Shown piece by piece: positions 28,373-37,846 of a stretch of DNA of 64,000 nt. A program made the position numbers and the translations under genes. The notes under the pieces are model-generated. The model was not told the DNA's origin and made no database searches. It saw nothing but the letters and a program-made list of their open reading frames with translations. The stretch comes from Propionivibrio hellwigii (lineage in GTDB: Bacteria > Pseudomonadota > Gammaproteobacteria > Burkholderiales > Rhodocyclaceae): NCBI RefSeq assembly GCF_041770905.1, contig NZ_JBEUWX010000001.1, forward strand, positions 124,001-188,000, given 5' to 3'. How positions within the stretch are numbered: position 1 is the stretch's first letter; every line of letters begins with the position of its first letter.

Positions 28373-29977
28373 TCAGGTCTTACGGTTATTACGGCGTGGT
28401 CGCGCCACGATGCCGATGATCAGCAGACAAAGCGCGATGACGGGTAGGTTACCCCCGTGTACATAAGGCGTTGCGCCGGTATGGGCGCGTACTTCGCCGG
28501 TCAAGGCACCGCGTGTGAACGGCGGCAGTGCCGCGGCGATATCGCCGTTGGCGCTGACAATAGCAGTCATTCCGGTATTGGTGGCGCGCAGCATGACGCG
28601 GCCGGTTTCGAGTGCGCGTAGCCGGGCGATCTGCAAATGCTGCGCCGGCGCGAGCGAGTCGCCGAACCAGGCGACGTTGGAAAGATTGACGAGCAGATGG
28701 GCTTCGGGCAGGGCGCGCGCGATCTCTTCGCCAAAGGCATCCTCATAACAGATGTTCGGGGCGATTTTCAGTGCGCCAAGGCGCAGCGGTGATTGCTGTG
28801 GGTTGCCGGCGATGAAGTCGGACATGGGAATTTCCGCCAGATCCATGAACCAGTGAAAACCGGGCGGAACGAATTCCCCGAAAGGAACGAGGTGAACCTT
28901 GTCGTAGCGTTGCAGGCCGCCATTGTCGTGACCATTTCCAAGGGCGATGGCGCTGTTGGCATAATTGCTGCCATCGTGGGTGGGAATGCCGAAAATCAGC
29001 ATGCCGTGTTCGCGTTGTGCCAGCCTGTGCAGGGCGTCGAGGTAGTCTGCCGGCACCTGTTCGAGCAGACTGGGAATGGCGGTTTCCGGCAATACGGTGA
29101 GTTGTGCCGGATGCGCGTGCGCCAACTGATGGTAGATGCGCAAGGAATCGTGCAGACGCTCCGGCCGCCATTTCATCTCCTGCGGAATGTTGCCTTGCAG
29201 CAGGGCGACGCGGATGGGTTGGCCGATCGGCTGTGTCCATTCGATAAGGCGCAACAGGCTGCCGCAGAGAAGCGTTAGGGCGAGGGTCAGCATGATTGGC
29301 AGCGATTGCCGGAAAATCTGCAAGCGGTTTGCGCCCGTTGCCGTGCCCTGAAAGACAACGCGGCCGCAGACTACGGCAAGCAGTGCGCCGAGCCAGGCGC
29401 TTAGCCAGGAAAGGCCGTAGACGCCGACTATCGGCGCGAAGCCGGATAAAGGGCTCGGCGGCGTTTGGCTATAACCGATCGCCAGCCAGGAAAACCCGGT
29501 AAACAGCCGGCCGCGCAGCCATTCCGTCAACGTCCATAGCGCAGCGAACAGCAGCGTGCGTCGTAGGGTTTGCCAACCCGTCCGCACATCCGCCCCAGAA
29601 AAATTCCCCCGGCCGGTTAACAGGACGAACAGCGCGCCGGCCAGCGCTGGGTAGAGGGCGAGATAAGCGCAGAACAGGACGGTGGCAAGTGCCGCCAGCG
29701 GCATGGCCATGCCGCCGAAAACGCTGAGGCTGACGTAGACCCAGGAGACGCCGCCCAGGAAAAAACCAAAACCGAAGACGCCGCCGATCAGGGCGCCATG
29801 CCGCCAGTGATACATTTCGGCGCGGTCGAGCAATAGGTAAAGGCCGCCCAGCGCCACAAAAACTAACGGAAAAAGTTCAAGTGGCGCAAAGGCCGGCACG
29901 CCCGCCAGACCGAGCAGAAATGCGGCAGCCAGAGATTGGCGTGAGGGGGCGCGTTTTGCGGCTTCAGTGGCCATCAT
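28373..29977 (-). CDS. lnt: Apolipoprotein N-acyltransferase
   Basis: Adds the third acyl chain to lipoproteins in the inner membrane. The protein is 534 residues with about eight N-terminal hydrophobic segments and a C-terminal nitrilase-like domain. The catalytic Glu-Lys-Cys triad is seen in LPETAIPS, YDKVHLVPFGE and NICYEDAFG. It overlaps the corC stop by 4 bases (ATGA). It matters for lipoproteins elsewhere in this window such as MlaA and TpgA. Confidence 0.95.
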   Translation of the reverse strand: MMATEAAKRAPSRQSLAAAFLLGLAGVPAFAPLELFPLVFVALGGLYLLLDRAEMYHWRHGALIGGVFGFGFFLGGVSWVYVSLSVFGGMAMPLAALATVLFCAYLALYPALAGALFVLLTGRGNFSGADVRTGWQTLRRTLLFAALWTLTEWLRGRLFTGFSWLAIGYSQTPPSPLSGFAPIVGVYGLSWLSAWLGALLAVVCGRVVFQGTATGANRLQIFRQSLPIMLTLALTLLCGSLLRLIEWTQPIGQPIRVALLQGNIPQEMKWRPERLHDSLRIYHQLAHAHPAQLTVLPETAIPSLLEQVPADYLDALHRLAQREHGMLIFGIPTHDGSNYANSAIALGNGHDNGGLQRYDKVHLVPFGEFVPPGFHWFMDLAEIPMSDFIAGNPQQSPLRLGALKIAPNICYEDAFGEEIARALPEAHLLVNLSNVAWFGDSLAPAQHLQIARLRALETGRVMLRATNTGMTAIVSANGDIAAALPPFTRGALTGEVRAHTGATPYVHGGNLPVIALCLLIIGIVARPRRNNRKT

Positions 29978-30849
29978 TCTGTGGGCGCGGGTTCATCCGG
30001 CGTATCGACGCGGGTCATGCTGTCAGCAGCATCGCCGGCGAGGCGGCTGGCAAACAGAGTATGCAAGCGGCGGCTGTCGGCACGCAGTACCTGAAAGCGG
30101 ATGCCGTCGATGTCGATCAGCTCGTTGCGCCGGGGAACATGCCCCGCGTGATTCAGGACGAGGCCGCCGATCGTGTCGCACGCATCGCTGCTGAACTGGA
30201 CGCCCAGCGCCGCATTGAAATCCTCGATGCTGGTCCGCGCCTTGATGCGGTAGCGCCCGCGCCGATCGATCTGGATGTTGTCCGCCGCTTCGTCAAAGTC
30301 GTATTCGTCCTCGATATCGCCGACAATTTGTTCGAGCACGTCCTCGATCGTAATCAGGCCGCTGACCCCGGCGTATTCATCAACGACGATCGCCATGTGA
30401 TTATGCGAAACGCGGAATTCGCGCAACAGGACATTGAGGCGCTTCGTTTCGGGAATGAATACCGCCGGGTGCAGCCAATCGTGCAAATTGACATTTTTCC
30501 CCGGCGGCATGCGCAGCAGGTCCTTGGCGATGAGGATGCCGAGCACATTGTCGCGGCTGCCCTCGATGACCGGAAAACGTGAATGGGCGGTGCGGTTGAT
30601 CTGCGCAATGATTTTTTCAAACGGATCGTCGATGGCGACAACCTGCATCATGGCGCGCGGCACCATGATTTCGCGCACGCTGATTTCCGAAGCGGCCAGC
30701 GCGCCTTCGATAATCGACAGCGCGTCAGCATCGAGCAGCTTGCGCTCGTGTGCCGAGTGCAGCAATGCCATCAGTTGTGCGCGGTCTTCCGGCTCGCGCA
30801 GGAGCAGCGAAGACAGGCGTTCGAAAAAAGTCGGACGCTCGTGTTCCAT
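29974..30849 (-). CDS. corC: CorC/HlyC-type CBS-domain protein
   Basis: Cytoplasmic protein of 291 residues linked to magnesium/cobalt homeostasis. Two CBS domains (IMVPRAMMQVV ... and AIVVDEYAGVSGLITIEDV) are followed by a CorC_HlyC C-terminal domain (GGLVLNHAGHVPRRNE). The ATG at 30849 is preferred; the longer frame would need a TTG at 30921 inside ybeY. Context ybeY-corC-lnt is the usual one. Confidence 0.93.
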   Translation of the reverse strand: MEHERPTFFERLSSLLLREPEDRAQLMALLHSAHERKLLDADALSIIEGALAASEISVREIMVPRAMMQVVAIDDPFEKIIAQINRTAHSRFPVIEGSRDNVLGILIAKDLLRMPPGKNVNLHDWLHPAVFIPETKRLNVLLREFRVSHNHMAIVVDEYAGVSGLITIEDVLEQIVGDIEDEYDFDEAADNIQIDRRGRYRIKARTSIEDFNAALGVQFSSDACDTIGGLVLNHAGHVPRRNELIDIDGIRFQVLRADSRRLHTLFASRLAGDAADSMTRVDTPDEPAPTE

Positions 30850-30892
30850 GACCGCTATATGCCGCCGATGCGGCGCGCTTGATTCCAGCGCA

Positions 30893-31396
30893 TTACCGCT
30901 CGTCTCCGTAAGGATCGGCAAAGCCGAGCACGGCGAGTAGCGCGCGTTCCTTGTCTTCCATGCATTGCGCTTCGGTGGCCTGTTCGTGGTCGTAACCTTG
31001 CAGGTGGAGCATGCCGTGCACGATCAGGTGGGCGTAATGCGCCTGGGCGGTTTTATTCTGTTCGGCAGCTTCGCGGGCAACGACGGGGGCGCAGATGACG
31101 AGATCGCCGCAAATGACGGGTTCGCGCGCATAGGGGAAAGAAAGAATGTTGGTTGCGTAGTCCTTGCCGCGGTAGGTGTGGTTGAGTTCGCGGCCTTCGG
31201 CTTCGTCGACGAAGCGCACGACAATCTCACCCCCGCGCGGCATATCGACATCAAGCGCGGCGCGCGCCCAGCGGCGGATGTCAGTACGTGTGGGGAGGGT
31301 GTGTGTTGCCGCTTCTCCGTGTGGGTCGGCACAGGCGTATTGCACGCTGAGATTGAGTCTGCGCGATACGCGCGTTTTATCGTCGGGAACGTTCAT
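30893..31396 (-). CDS. ybeY: Endoribonuclease YbeY
   Basis: Metal-dependent RNase needed for 16S rRNA 3'-end maturation and ribosome quality control. The protein is 167 residues with the zinc motif HGMLHLQGYDHE (H-x3-H-x5-H) and the family core NHTYRGKDYATNILSFPY. Its start overlaps the phoH stop by 4 bases. Confidence 0.96.
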   Translation of the reverse strand: MNVPDDKTRVSRRLNLSVQYACADPHGEAATHTLPTRTDIRRWARAALDVDMPRGGEIVVRFVDEAEGRELNHTYRGKDYATNILSFPYAREPVICGDLVICAPVVAREAAEQNKTAQAHYAHLIVHGMLHLQGYDHEQATEAQCMEDKERALLAVLGFADPYGDER

Positions 31397-32484
31397 GATT
31401 TGCGTCCTGCGTCCGATGTGGGTCTGGATGCCTTACCCCCATTTTTATTGGCGCTGTCGCCGGTTTCCATTTTTTCCAACGCGATTGCGTGGGCCTCATA
31501 GGCCGAGACGATGCGCGCGACGAGCGGGTGGCGGACGACATCTTCTTTCTGGAATTCGGTAAAGGCGATGCCGCGCACGTCACGCAGAATGAGGCTGGCT
31601 TCCAGTAGGCCGCTCTTCTGGCCGTGCGGCAGGTCAATTTGTGTAATGTCGCCGGTGACGACGGCTTTGGCGCCGATGCCGATGCGCGTCAGGAACATTT
31701 TCATCTGCTCAGGCGTTGTGTTCTGTGCTTCGTCAAGGATGATGAAGGCATGGTTGAGCGTGCGTCCGCGCATGTAGGCAAGCGGAGCGATTTCGATGGC
31801 ATTGCGCTCGAATAGGCGCGTCACCTTATCGAAGCCCATCAGGTCGTAGAGCGCATCATAGAGCGGCCGCAAATAGGGATCGACCTTTTGTGCCAGATCG
31901 CCGGGCAGGAAACCGAGGCGTTCGCCTGCTTCAACGGCGGGACGGGTGAGGACGATGCGCCGCGCTTGTTCGCGTTCAAAGGCGTCGATGGCCGAGGCAA
32001 CGGCAAGGTAAGTCTTGCCGGTACCGGCCGGACCGATGCCGAAGGTGATGTCGTGGGCCTGAATCTGTTTAAGGTATTCGACCTGGCGCGGCGTGCGGCC
32101 GTGCAGATCGGTCTTGCGCGTCATCAGCGCGGGGGAATCATCGGCGCCGTGTTCGCGCCGTTCCGGGCGATTGGCCAGCTCGATCAAGCCGAGTTGGATT
32201 TCGTCGATGGACAGTTCATTTTTGGCGCGTGCATAGAGGGTTTGCAGTGCTTCAGACGCTTTTGCAAGCTGCGCCGTCTCGCCGCGTAAGGTAAAGTGTT
32301 CGCCACGGCGCGCGATGGAAACATCGAAGGCGGTCTCGATCTGGCGTAGGTTTTCGTCGAGTGCGCCGCAGAGGTTGGCAAGCTGGGCGTTATTGACCGG
32401 TGAAAGTTTGAGTTCGACAGCGCGCGACCGGACGCTGGCAGGCGATTGCGGTCGATTGGCGGATTGGGCGGTTTTTCTGTTCAT
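31393..32484 (-). CDS. ybeZ: PhoH-family ATPase (YbeZ)
   Basis: PhoH-like ATPase of 363 residues that acts with YbeY. Walker A is GPAGTGKTYLAVA, Walker B FIILDEAQNTTPEQM; the conserved LTRPAVEAGERLGFLPGD and GDITQIDLP are present. It overlaps both miaB and ybeY by 4 bases, so the block is tightly coupled. Confidence 0.95.
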   Translation of the reverse strand: MNRKTAQSANRPQSPASVRSRAVELKLSPVNNAQLANLCGALDENLRQIETAFDVSIARRGEHFTLRGETAQLAKASEALQTLYARAKNELSIDEIQLGLIELANRPERREHGADDSPALMTRKTDLHGRTPRQVEYLKQIQAHDITFGIGPAGTGKTYLAVASAIDAFEREQARRIVLTRPAVEAGERLGFLPGDLAQKVDPYLRPLYDALYDLMGFDKVTRLFERNAIEIAPLAYMRGRTLNHAFIILDEAQNTTPEQMKMFLTRIGIGAKAVVTGDITQIDLPHGQKSGLLEASLILRDVRGIAFTEFQKEDVVRHPLVARIVSAYEAHAIALEKMETGDSANKNGGKASRPTSDAGRKS

Positions 32485-33818
32485 ACTTCGCGGGTCAGGA
32501 CTTCGCCGCGCAGGGAGTGCGGCATGGCCGAGACGATGCGCACGTCGATGAAACGGTTGACCAGGCGCGGGTGGCCGGCAAAGTTGACGACGCGGTTGTT
32601 GTCAGTGCGGCCGGCAAGCTCGCCCGCGCCCTTTTTCGAGACGCCTTCGACGAGTACGCGCTGAACCGTGCCAACCATCGACTGCGAAACGGCTTGTGCC
32701 AGCGCGTCGATGCGTTTTTGCAGGCGCATCAGGCGTTCGAGTTTGATATCTTGCGGCGTGTCGTCGGCCAGCTCGGCGGCCGGTGTGCCAGGGCGGGCGC
32801 TGTAAATGAAGGAGAAAGAGGCGTCGAAGCCGACATCATCGATCAGGCGCATCGTTTTTTCAAAATCTGCGGCCGTTTCGCCGGGGAAACCGACGATGAA
32901 GTCGGAAGACAGCGAAATGTCGGGCCGCACCGCGCGCAGTTTGCGCACGAGGCTTTTATATTCGAGCGTCGTGTAACCGCGCTTCATCGCCGCCAGCACG
33001 CGGTCGGAGCCGGACTGCACCGGTAGATGCAGATGGGAAACGAGTTTGGGCACTTTGGCGTAGGTCTCGACCAGGCGCGCCGTCATTTCACGCGGGTGTG
33101 AAGTGGTGTAACGGATACGCTCAATGCCGGGGATTTCTGCGATGTATTCGATCAACATGGCAAGATCGGCGGTTTCTTCGCCGCTGCCGATTTTGCCGCG
33201 ATAGGCATTGACGTTCTGGCCGAGCAGGGTCACTTCTCCGACGCCCTGTTCGGCCAGGCCGGCAACTTCGGCCAGTACATCGTCGAACGGGCGCGAGACT
33301 TCATCGCCGCGCGTGTAGGGAACGATGCAATACGTGCAGAATTTGCTGCACCCTTCCATGATCGAGATGAAGGCGGACGCACCTTCCGTGCGTGCGGGCG
33401 GCAGGTGGTCGAACTTTTCGATTTCCGGAAAAGAAACATCGACCTGCGCTTTTTTGCTGTGCCGCCGCTCGGCGATGAGCTGTGGCAGGCGGTGCAGCGT
33501 TTGCGGGCCGAACACGATATCGACGTAAGGCGCGCGCCGCACGATGGCTTCGCCCTCCTGAGTGGCGACGCAGCCGCCGACGCCGATGATGAGATCGGGC
33601 TTGGCCTGCTTGAGGGGGCGCACGCGGCCAAGGTCGTGGAAAACACGCTCTTGGGCTTTTTCGCGCACCGAGCAGGTGTTGAACAGAATGATGTCAGCCT
33701 CTTCGGGCGTATCGGTTCGGATGATGGGTTCGGATGCGGCGAGCACGTCAGCCATTTTGTCCGAATCGTACTCGTTCATCTGGCACCCGAAAGTGCGGAT
33801 GAACAACTTTTTGGTCAT
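32481..33818 (-). CDS. miaB: tRNA-2-methylthio-N6-dimethylallyladenosine synthase
   Basis: Radical-SAM methylthiotransferase acting on i6A37 of tRNAs. The protein is 445 residues. The N-terminal UPF0004 domain has its three cysteines in FGCQMNEYDSDKM, NTCSVREKA and GVGGCVA. The radical-SAM motif is GCSKFCTYCIVPYTRG, and a C-terminal TRAM domain is present. First of the miaB-ybeZ-ybeY-corC-lnt series. Confidence 0.97.
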   Translation of the reverse strand: MTKKLFIRTFGCQMNEYDSDKMADVLAASEPIIRTDTPEEADIILFNTCSVREKAQERVFHDLGRVRPLKQAKPDLIIGVGGCVATQEGEAIVRRAPYVDIVFGPQTLHRLPQLIAERRHSKKAQVDVSFPEIEKFDHLPPARTEGASAFISIMEGCSKFCTYCIVPYTRGDEVSRPFDDVLAEVAGLAEQGVGEVTLLGQNVNAYRGKIGSGEETADLAMLIEYIAEIPGIERIRYTTSHPREMTARLVETYAKVPKLVSHLHLPVQSGSDRVLAAMKRGYTTLEYKSLVRKLRAVRPDISLSSDFIVGFPGETAADFEKTMRLIDDVGFDASFSFIYSARPGTPAAELADDTPQDIKLERLMRLQKRIDALAQAVSQSMVGTVQRVLVEGVSKKGAGELAGRTDNNRVVNFAGHPRLVNRFIDVRIVSAMPHSLRGEVLTREV

Positions 33819-33823
33819 GCGGG

Positions 33824-34237
33824 TCAGTTCTGGCGGATAGCCGCCATTTCAGCGGGAGGCAGAATCCATACGCGATAGACCGAGCCATAGGAATCGTTCA
33901 CGTAGACAATATCCTTGTTGCCCTGAATGGTCATCGACAGGACGATCAAGTTTTTCTCGTTGCGGAACTGTGCAATGGGCGACAGGCGGTGCTTGACCCC
34001 GTCGATGACGATCGTGCCGTTGCCGGGCGGCGGTTCCATGACTCCGAGTTTAGCTTCCGGCGGCAGTTTGCGCTGAATGATGTAGTTCTCGTAGGTTTGC
34101 GGCGCGGGCGCGCCAACGCTTTGCACCACCGTTTCAATGACGGCGCTGACGATCGATGCAATGAGAGAGGCGGGTAAGGGCATGGCATTATTATAGACAG
34201 AATCTCTGGCGGAATAAACCATGGCGTTAACGGTCAT
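33824..34237 (-). CDS. Hypothetical protein upstream of miaB
   Basis: Not recognised. Protein of up to 137 residues, ending 5 bases before miaB, so probably co-transcribed. The ATG at 34237 has GGAGG only 2-3 nt upstream, which is tight; ATGs at 34222 and 34183 are alternatives. From residue ~19 there is a hydrophobic stretch (PLPASLIASIVSAVIETVV), then a Pro/Gly-containing region and a beta-rich C-terminus (GTIVIDGVKHRLSPIAQF, VYVNDSYGSVYRVWILPP). A secreted or membrane-attached small protein is possible. Confidence 0.6.
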   Translation of the reverse strand: MTVNAMVYSARDSVYNNAMPLPASLIASIVSAVIETVVQSVGAPAPQTYENYIIQRKLPPEAKLGVMEPPPGNGTIVIDGVKHRLSPIAQFRNEKNLIVLSMTIQGNKDIVYVNDSYGSVYRVWILPPAEMAAIRQN

Positions 34238-34837
34238 TTCCTCCGGTTTCCCGGCAGTCGTGGCCGGCTGATTTTGATCAGCGCATAACCCTGTAAACAC
34301 GGCGCGCTGGTTTTTCCATTTTGGGTGGTGACTGCCGCTGTTTCCCCCGCGTGAAACAAGACAGCGCAGTGTGTATTCAGAACAATTCTGCAAGATACTT
34401 TGCGGTATTTTTGTGGCAGCTCCAGCCCCGCATTGTGCATTGCCGAATGCGGTTATCTGTACCTTCCCATTCGTACATTGGGTCGTCGGTTGGGGAAAAT
34501 AGCTTATGGGCGACTATCGGACGCCTATCTGACGTCGGCAATCCAAATATCCAAGTGCCCAAGTCGCCTAGCTACGACCGCCGAGGCAGGATGAGACAGC
34601 GCAAGACAGAACAAGACAAGCGAAGGGCGGTAACGACGCTAAAGGGTAGCCCTTGCAACTATTTTTCCTGAACAGTTGGAGATGCCTGTACGGACCTTTT
34701 GAGGTAGGGATGAGAAATTGGCTGGATACCGTAGCCGAAAATCCTATCAATGTATGATTGACCGATGTCCTTTCTGCCTCTGCGGCCTGTTGCCCCGGCC
34801 GTTCTGTTTTTTATCGGATGTTTTGCGCCTTCCATGC
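34238..34837. other. 600-bp gene-free stretch, lower GC
   Basis: Between the hypothetical gene and the SDR end. Composition is more AT-rich than the neighbours. Short hairpins with T-rich tails are seen (AAGGGTAGCCCTT near 34640; GGCC..GGCC before TTTTTT near 34810), which could belong to a small RNA, but nothing firmer is visible. Confidence 0.5.
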
Positions 34838-35590
34838 TCAATAGGCGGTTAGCCCGCCGTCGACGGGTAGGGCAACGCCATTGAGAAACGCCGCTTCGTC
34901 CGAGGCCAGATAAACCGCAGCATTGGCGACGTCGATGTCCGTTGCCAGGCGCCCCAGCGGAATTTCGCCCAGCCGTTCGGCTTTTCGTTCAGGATCCTGG
35001 AATAACGTCTGGATATAGGGCGTATCGACCGTGCTTGGATGAATCGAGTTACAGCGGATGTTGTCTTTCGCGTAGCGGACACCGACCGATTTCGTCAGCA
35101 AGGTGATTGCGCCCTTGGTTACGGTGTAGGTCTCGGTCGTGAACTGATGGCCGATCAGCCCGCAGATCGACGAGATGTTGATGATTGACCCGCCGCCAGC
35201 TCGGCGCATGACCGGAATGACGTGCTTGATGCCCAGCATCGGTCCTTTGACGTTGACGGCCAGCATCGTGTCGAGCGTCTGCTCCTGCACTGCTTCGATC
35301 GGCTCACGAATGTTGATGCCGGCATTGTTAACCAGTACGTCGAGGCGCCCGAACTTTTTGATAGCTACATCGATGGCGGCGATCCAGTCGGCATCCCGCG
35401 TGACATCCAGCGGCTGAAAGATCGCCGTTCCGCCTTTTTCCGTAATTGCCGGAACGATAGGCGTGTCCCGCTTTGTGTCAAGGTCGCAGACCATGACGCA
35501 TGCCCCTTCCTCTGCAAAATGTCGCGCGATCGCCGCGCCGATGCCCTGTGCGCTGCCGGTGATCAGCACCACCTTGTTTTCGAGTCTCAT
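34838..35590 (-). CDS. Short-chain dehydrogenase/reductase
   Basis: Classical SDR of 250 residues, NAD(P)-dependent. It has TGSAQGIGAAIA at the cofactor site, NNAGIN, the catalytic Ser in INISSICG and the Tyr/Lys pair in YTVTK. The C-terminus VDGGLTAY is typical. The start has AAAGGA upstream. It lies 42 bases after the second transketolase subunit gene and is very likely in the same operon, so it probably acts on a sugar or polyol feeding or leaving that enzyme. Exact substrate unknown. Confidence 0.88.
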   Translation of the reverse strand: MRLENKVVLITGSAQGIGAAIARHFAEEGACVMVCDLDTKRDTPIVPAITEKGGTAIFQPLDVTRDADWIAAIDVAIKKFGRLDVLVNNAGINIREPIEAVQEQTLDTMLAVNVKGPMLGIKHVIPVMRRAGGGSIINISSICGLIGHQFTTETYTVTKGAITLLTKSVGVRYAKDNIRCNSIHPSTVDTPYIQTLFQDPERKAERLGEIPLGRLATDIDVANAAVYLASDEAAFLNGVALPVDGGLTAY

Positions 35591-35632
35591 CGCGTGTTCC
35601 TTTGCATGGGTGTCTGGCTTGCTAGAGTGCCT

Positions 35633-36574
35633 CTATTTGCCGAGCGCCTGACGGACTGTTTGTGCAATATGCCCTTCGGTCAGGCCGAAATGTTCCAACA
35701 GTTCGGCATAAGAGTGTGCAGAGGTGCCGAACTGGTCTTCAATGCCGAGATGCCTGAAGGGAACGCAGAGCTCTCCTGCAATCGCCAGAGCAATGGCGCT
35801 GCCGAGACCGCCGATTTTTGTCGCTTCTTCGACGACAACGATGGCTTTTTTACCGGCGGCGTGTTGAAGCACCTCAGCTTTCCTGAGCGGTTTCAGCGTG
35901 CTGACGTTAATGACTTCGGCCGCAATGCCTTCGCTCTTGAGCTGATGGGCCGCTTCCCAAGATTTCCAGACCATGGCGCCAGTAGCGAAAATGACGACAT
36001 CGCTGCCTTCGACGATCCGAGTCATTTTGCCAATTTCGTATTCGCCTTCTTCTGGCGTGAAAACGGGCAAATCATTGCGATTGATGCGAATGTAAACCGG
36101 ACCCTGGTGTTTGACCATGGCTTGAACCATTTTCCGTGTTTCCACGGCGTCACACGGATTCAAGACCGTCATGTTGGGGAGGGCGCATACTACATTGGCG
36201 TCTTCGATCGACTGATGCGTCTTGCCATCACCAAAATCCGACAAGCCGCAGCTGGAGCCACAAATCCGCACATTGGCTTGCGGAATGGCGATGCTGCAAC
36301 GAATCTGGTCGTAAGCGCGCCCGAGTGCGAAAACTGCGAAGGTGCTGTAGAAGGGGATTTTCCCAGCCAGCGCCAGGCCGGCTGCCGTCGAGGCCATATT
36401 CTGCTCAGCAATACCCATTTCAAAGTAACGCTCTGGCCAGGCTTCCTTGAACAGGTAGGACATGGTCGATTTGCCGAGATCCGCTTCCAGAACGACGATG
36501 TCGGGATGGCTGTTGCCCGCTTCGACCAAGGCTTGACCATAGGCAAGGCGCAGGCTTTTCTTTTCCATGCTCAT
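35633..36574 (-). CDS. Transketolase C-terminal subunit (split transketolase)
   Basis: Pyrimidine-binding plus C-terminal domains of a split thiamine-diphosphate transketolase, 313 residues. It has VLEADLGKSTM, the catalytic Glu in MGIAEQNMASTAAGLA, and VVVEEATKIGGLGSA in the C-terminal domain. The start has AAGGAGACTGAG upstream. It overlaps or abuts the N-terminal subunit gene (end 36576). Such halves often belong to dedicated sugar pathways rather than the main pentose phosphate route. Confidence 0.9.
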   Translation of the reverse strand: MSMEKKSLRLAYGQALVEAGNSHPDIVVLEADLGKSTMSYLFKEAWPERYFEMGIAEQNMASTAAGLALAGKIPFYSTFAVFALGRAYDQIRCSIAIPQANVRICGSSCGLSDFGDGKTHQSIEDANVVCALPNMTVLNPCDAVETRKMVQAMVKHQGPVYIRINRNDLPVFTPEEGEYEIGKMTRIVEGSDVVIFATGAMVWKSWEAAHQLKSEGIAAEVINVSTLKPLRKAEVLQHAAGKKAIVVVEEATKIGGLGSAIALAIAGELCVPFRHLGIEDQFGTSAHSYAELLEHFGLTEGHIAQTVRQALGK

Positions 36575-36575
36575 C

Positions 36576-37412
36576 TCAGTCTCCTTCTATGCCGGCTTCG
36601 AGTTCTTTTTTTGCCGCTTCAAATTGCGCTGCATCAAAGCTTCCGTTGTGATAAGCGGCAATATCTTCGGCAAACGAAATTCCTTTGCCTTTGATCGTGT
36701 CGAGAATGATGAGCGTTGGTTTGCCCCGGACAGTCTTGGCCCGATCGATGACGTCGATCAGCTGTCCGATGTCGTGCCCGTTGGCGGCAAGGACCTCCCA
36801 GCCGAACGAACGCCATTTTTTATCCAGATCGGGGATGCGAAAGATGTCTTCTGTGCGGCCGGTCGCCTGAATCTTGTTCCAGTCGAGGAAGGCCGTCAGG
36901 TTATCCACCTTGAAATTGCTAGCCGCCATCGCGGCTTCCCAGAGCTGACCTTCCGATTGTTCACCATCGCCCATGACCACATAAACCCGGCTGGGCCGCC
37001 GGTCGAGCCGTAGCGCCAGCGCCATGCCAACGCCAATGGAAAGTCCTTGTCCTAATGACCCCGTCACCGCTTCGATGCCAGGGATCGTCAGGTCGGGATG
37101 CCCTTGCAGCAGGCCATCGATCGCCTTGACTCGTTTGAGCTCCTCGCGCGGGAAGTAGCCGGCCTCGCACAGCGCCGCGTATTGAATGAGCGCCGCATGG
37201 CCTTTCGAGAGCAGAAAACGGTCGCGGTTTGGGTCCCTGGGGGCGCTGGCGTGGACATTCATTGCATGGAAATACAATACGGCCAGCGTTTCCGCCAATG
37301 AGCTTGAACCGCCCCAATGACCGGCCATGTTGATGCCGATCATCTCCAGCACGTTGAGCCGCAATTTTTGCGCTTTTTGCCGCAGGGCGCTGATTAACTG
37401 TTCATTTGCCAC
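36576..37412 (-). CDS. Transketolase N-terminal subunit (split transketolase)
   Basis: Diphosphate-binding half, 278 residues. It has MAGHWGGSSSLAETLAVLYFH, DRFLLSKGHAALIQYA, and the ThDP motif GDGEQSEGQLWEAAMAAS (GDG...N-type). It starts with GTG at 37412, with AAGGAG 6-8 nt upstream. It is the first gene of a three-gene operon ending in an SDR. Donor and acceptor sugars cannot be read from sequence. Confidence 0.9.
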   Translation of the reverse strand: MANEQLISALRQKAQKLRLNVLEMIGINMAGHWGGSSSLAETLAVLYFHAMNVHASAPRDPNRDRFLLSKGHAALIQYAALCEAGYFPREELKRVKAIDGLLQGHPDLTIPGIEAVTGSLGQGLSIGVGMALALRLDRRPSRVYVVMGDGEQSEGQLWEAAMAASNFKVDNLTAFLDWNKIQATGRTEDIFRIPDLDKKWRSFGWEVLAANGHDIGQLIDVIDRAKTVRGKPTLIILDTIKGKGISFAEDIAAYHNGSFDAAQFEAAKKELEAGIEGD

Positions 37413-37846
37413 GCCGTTCTCCTTGCATTAAAGGTTACAGGTCGGGTTTTTGTAGGTCACGGATTTGTGTATGTAATTTTTTATCGACGCGATGCGCTAC
37501 AAAATTTGTATTTCATAAAACAAGGCAAGTGCCACGCTGGAGACTTTGCGTTTGTAATACATGGCACAAAGATGCTGCCAGAAAATTTAGGGTGCCGCAA
37601 TGCGCGAATCGTCGCATGAATGCGTACTGGTACAGCCGCTTTCGTTATCCATGTCCGCGTCCTGATCGGTTGTTCTTGGCGATGGCCACAGAAAAGCGCC
37701 GGTTTTATGGGCCGGCTCCGGGCCGTGGTATGGGTTACGGCATATACGGCTTTGTGTATTGGGGCAGGACGTATCGCCGGATACGGCTTTGCGGCACATG
37801 CTTTCGGTTATCATCACTGCCTATTTGCCGGATTTTGATTCAATTA
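37413..37846. other. 434-bp divergent promoter region, transketolase / cls
   Basis: Contains the promoter of the split-transketolase operon and that of cls. The half next to the transketolase is AT-rich. A frame open through the region from 37406 is not supported: no family match until the cls start at 37847. Confidence 0.6.

Noticed and set aside
37406..37846. 147-codon N-terminal extension of cls
   Set aside because: The cardiolipin synthase family begins at about 37847; the extension lacks homology and overlaps the divergent promoter region.
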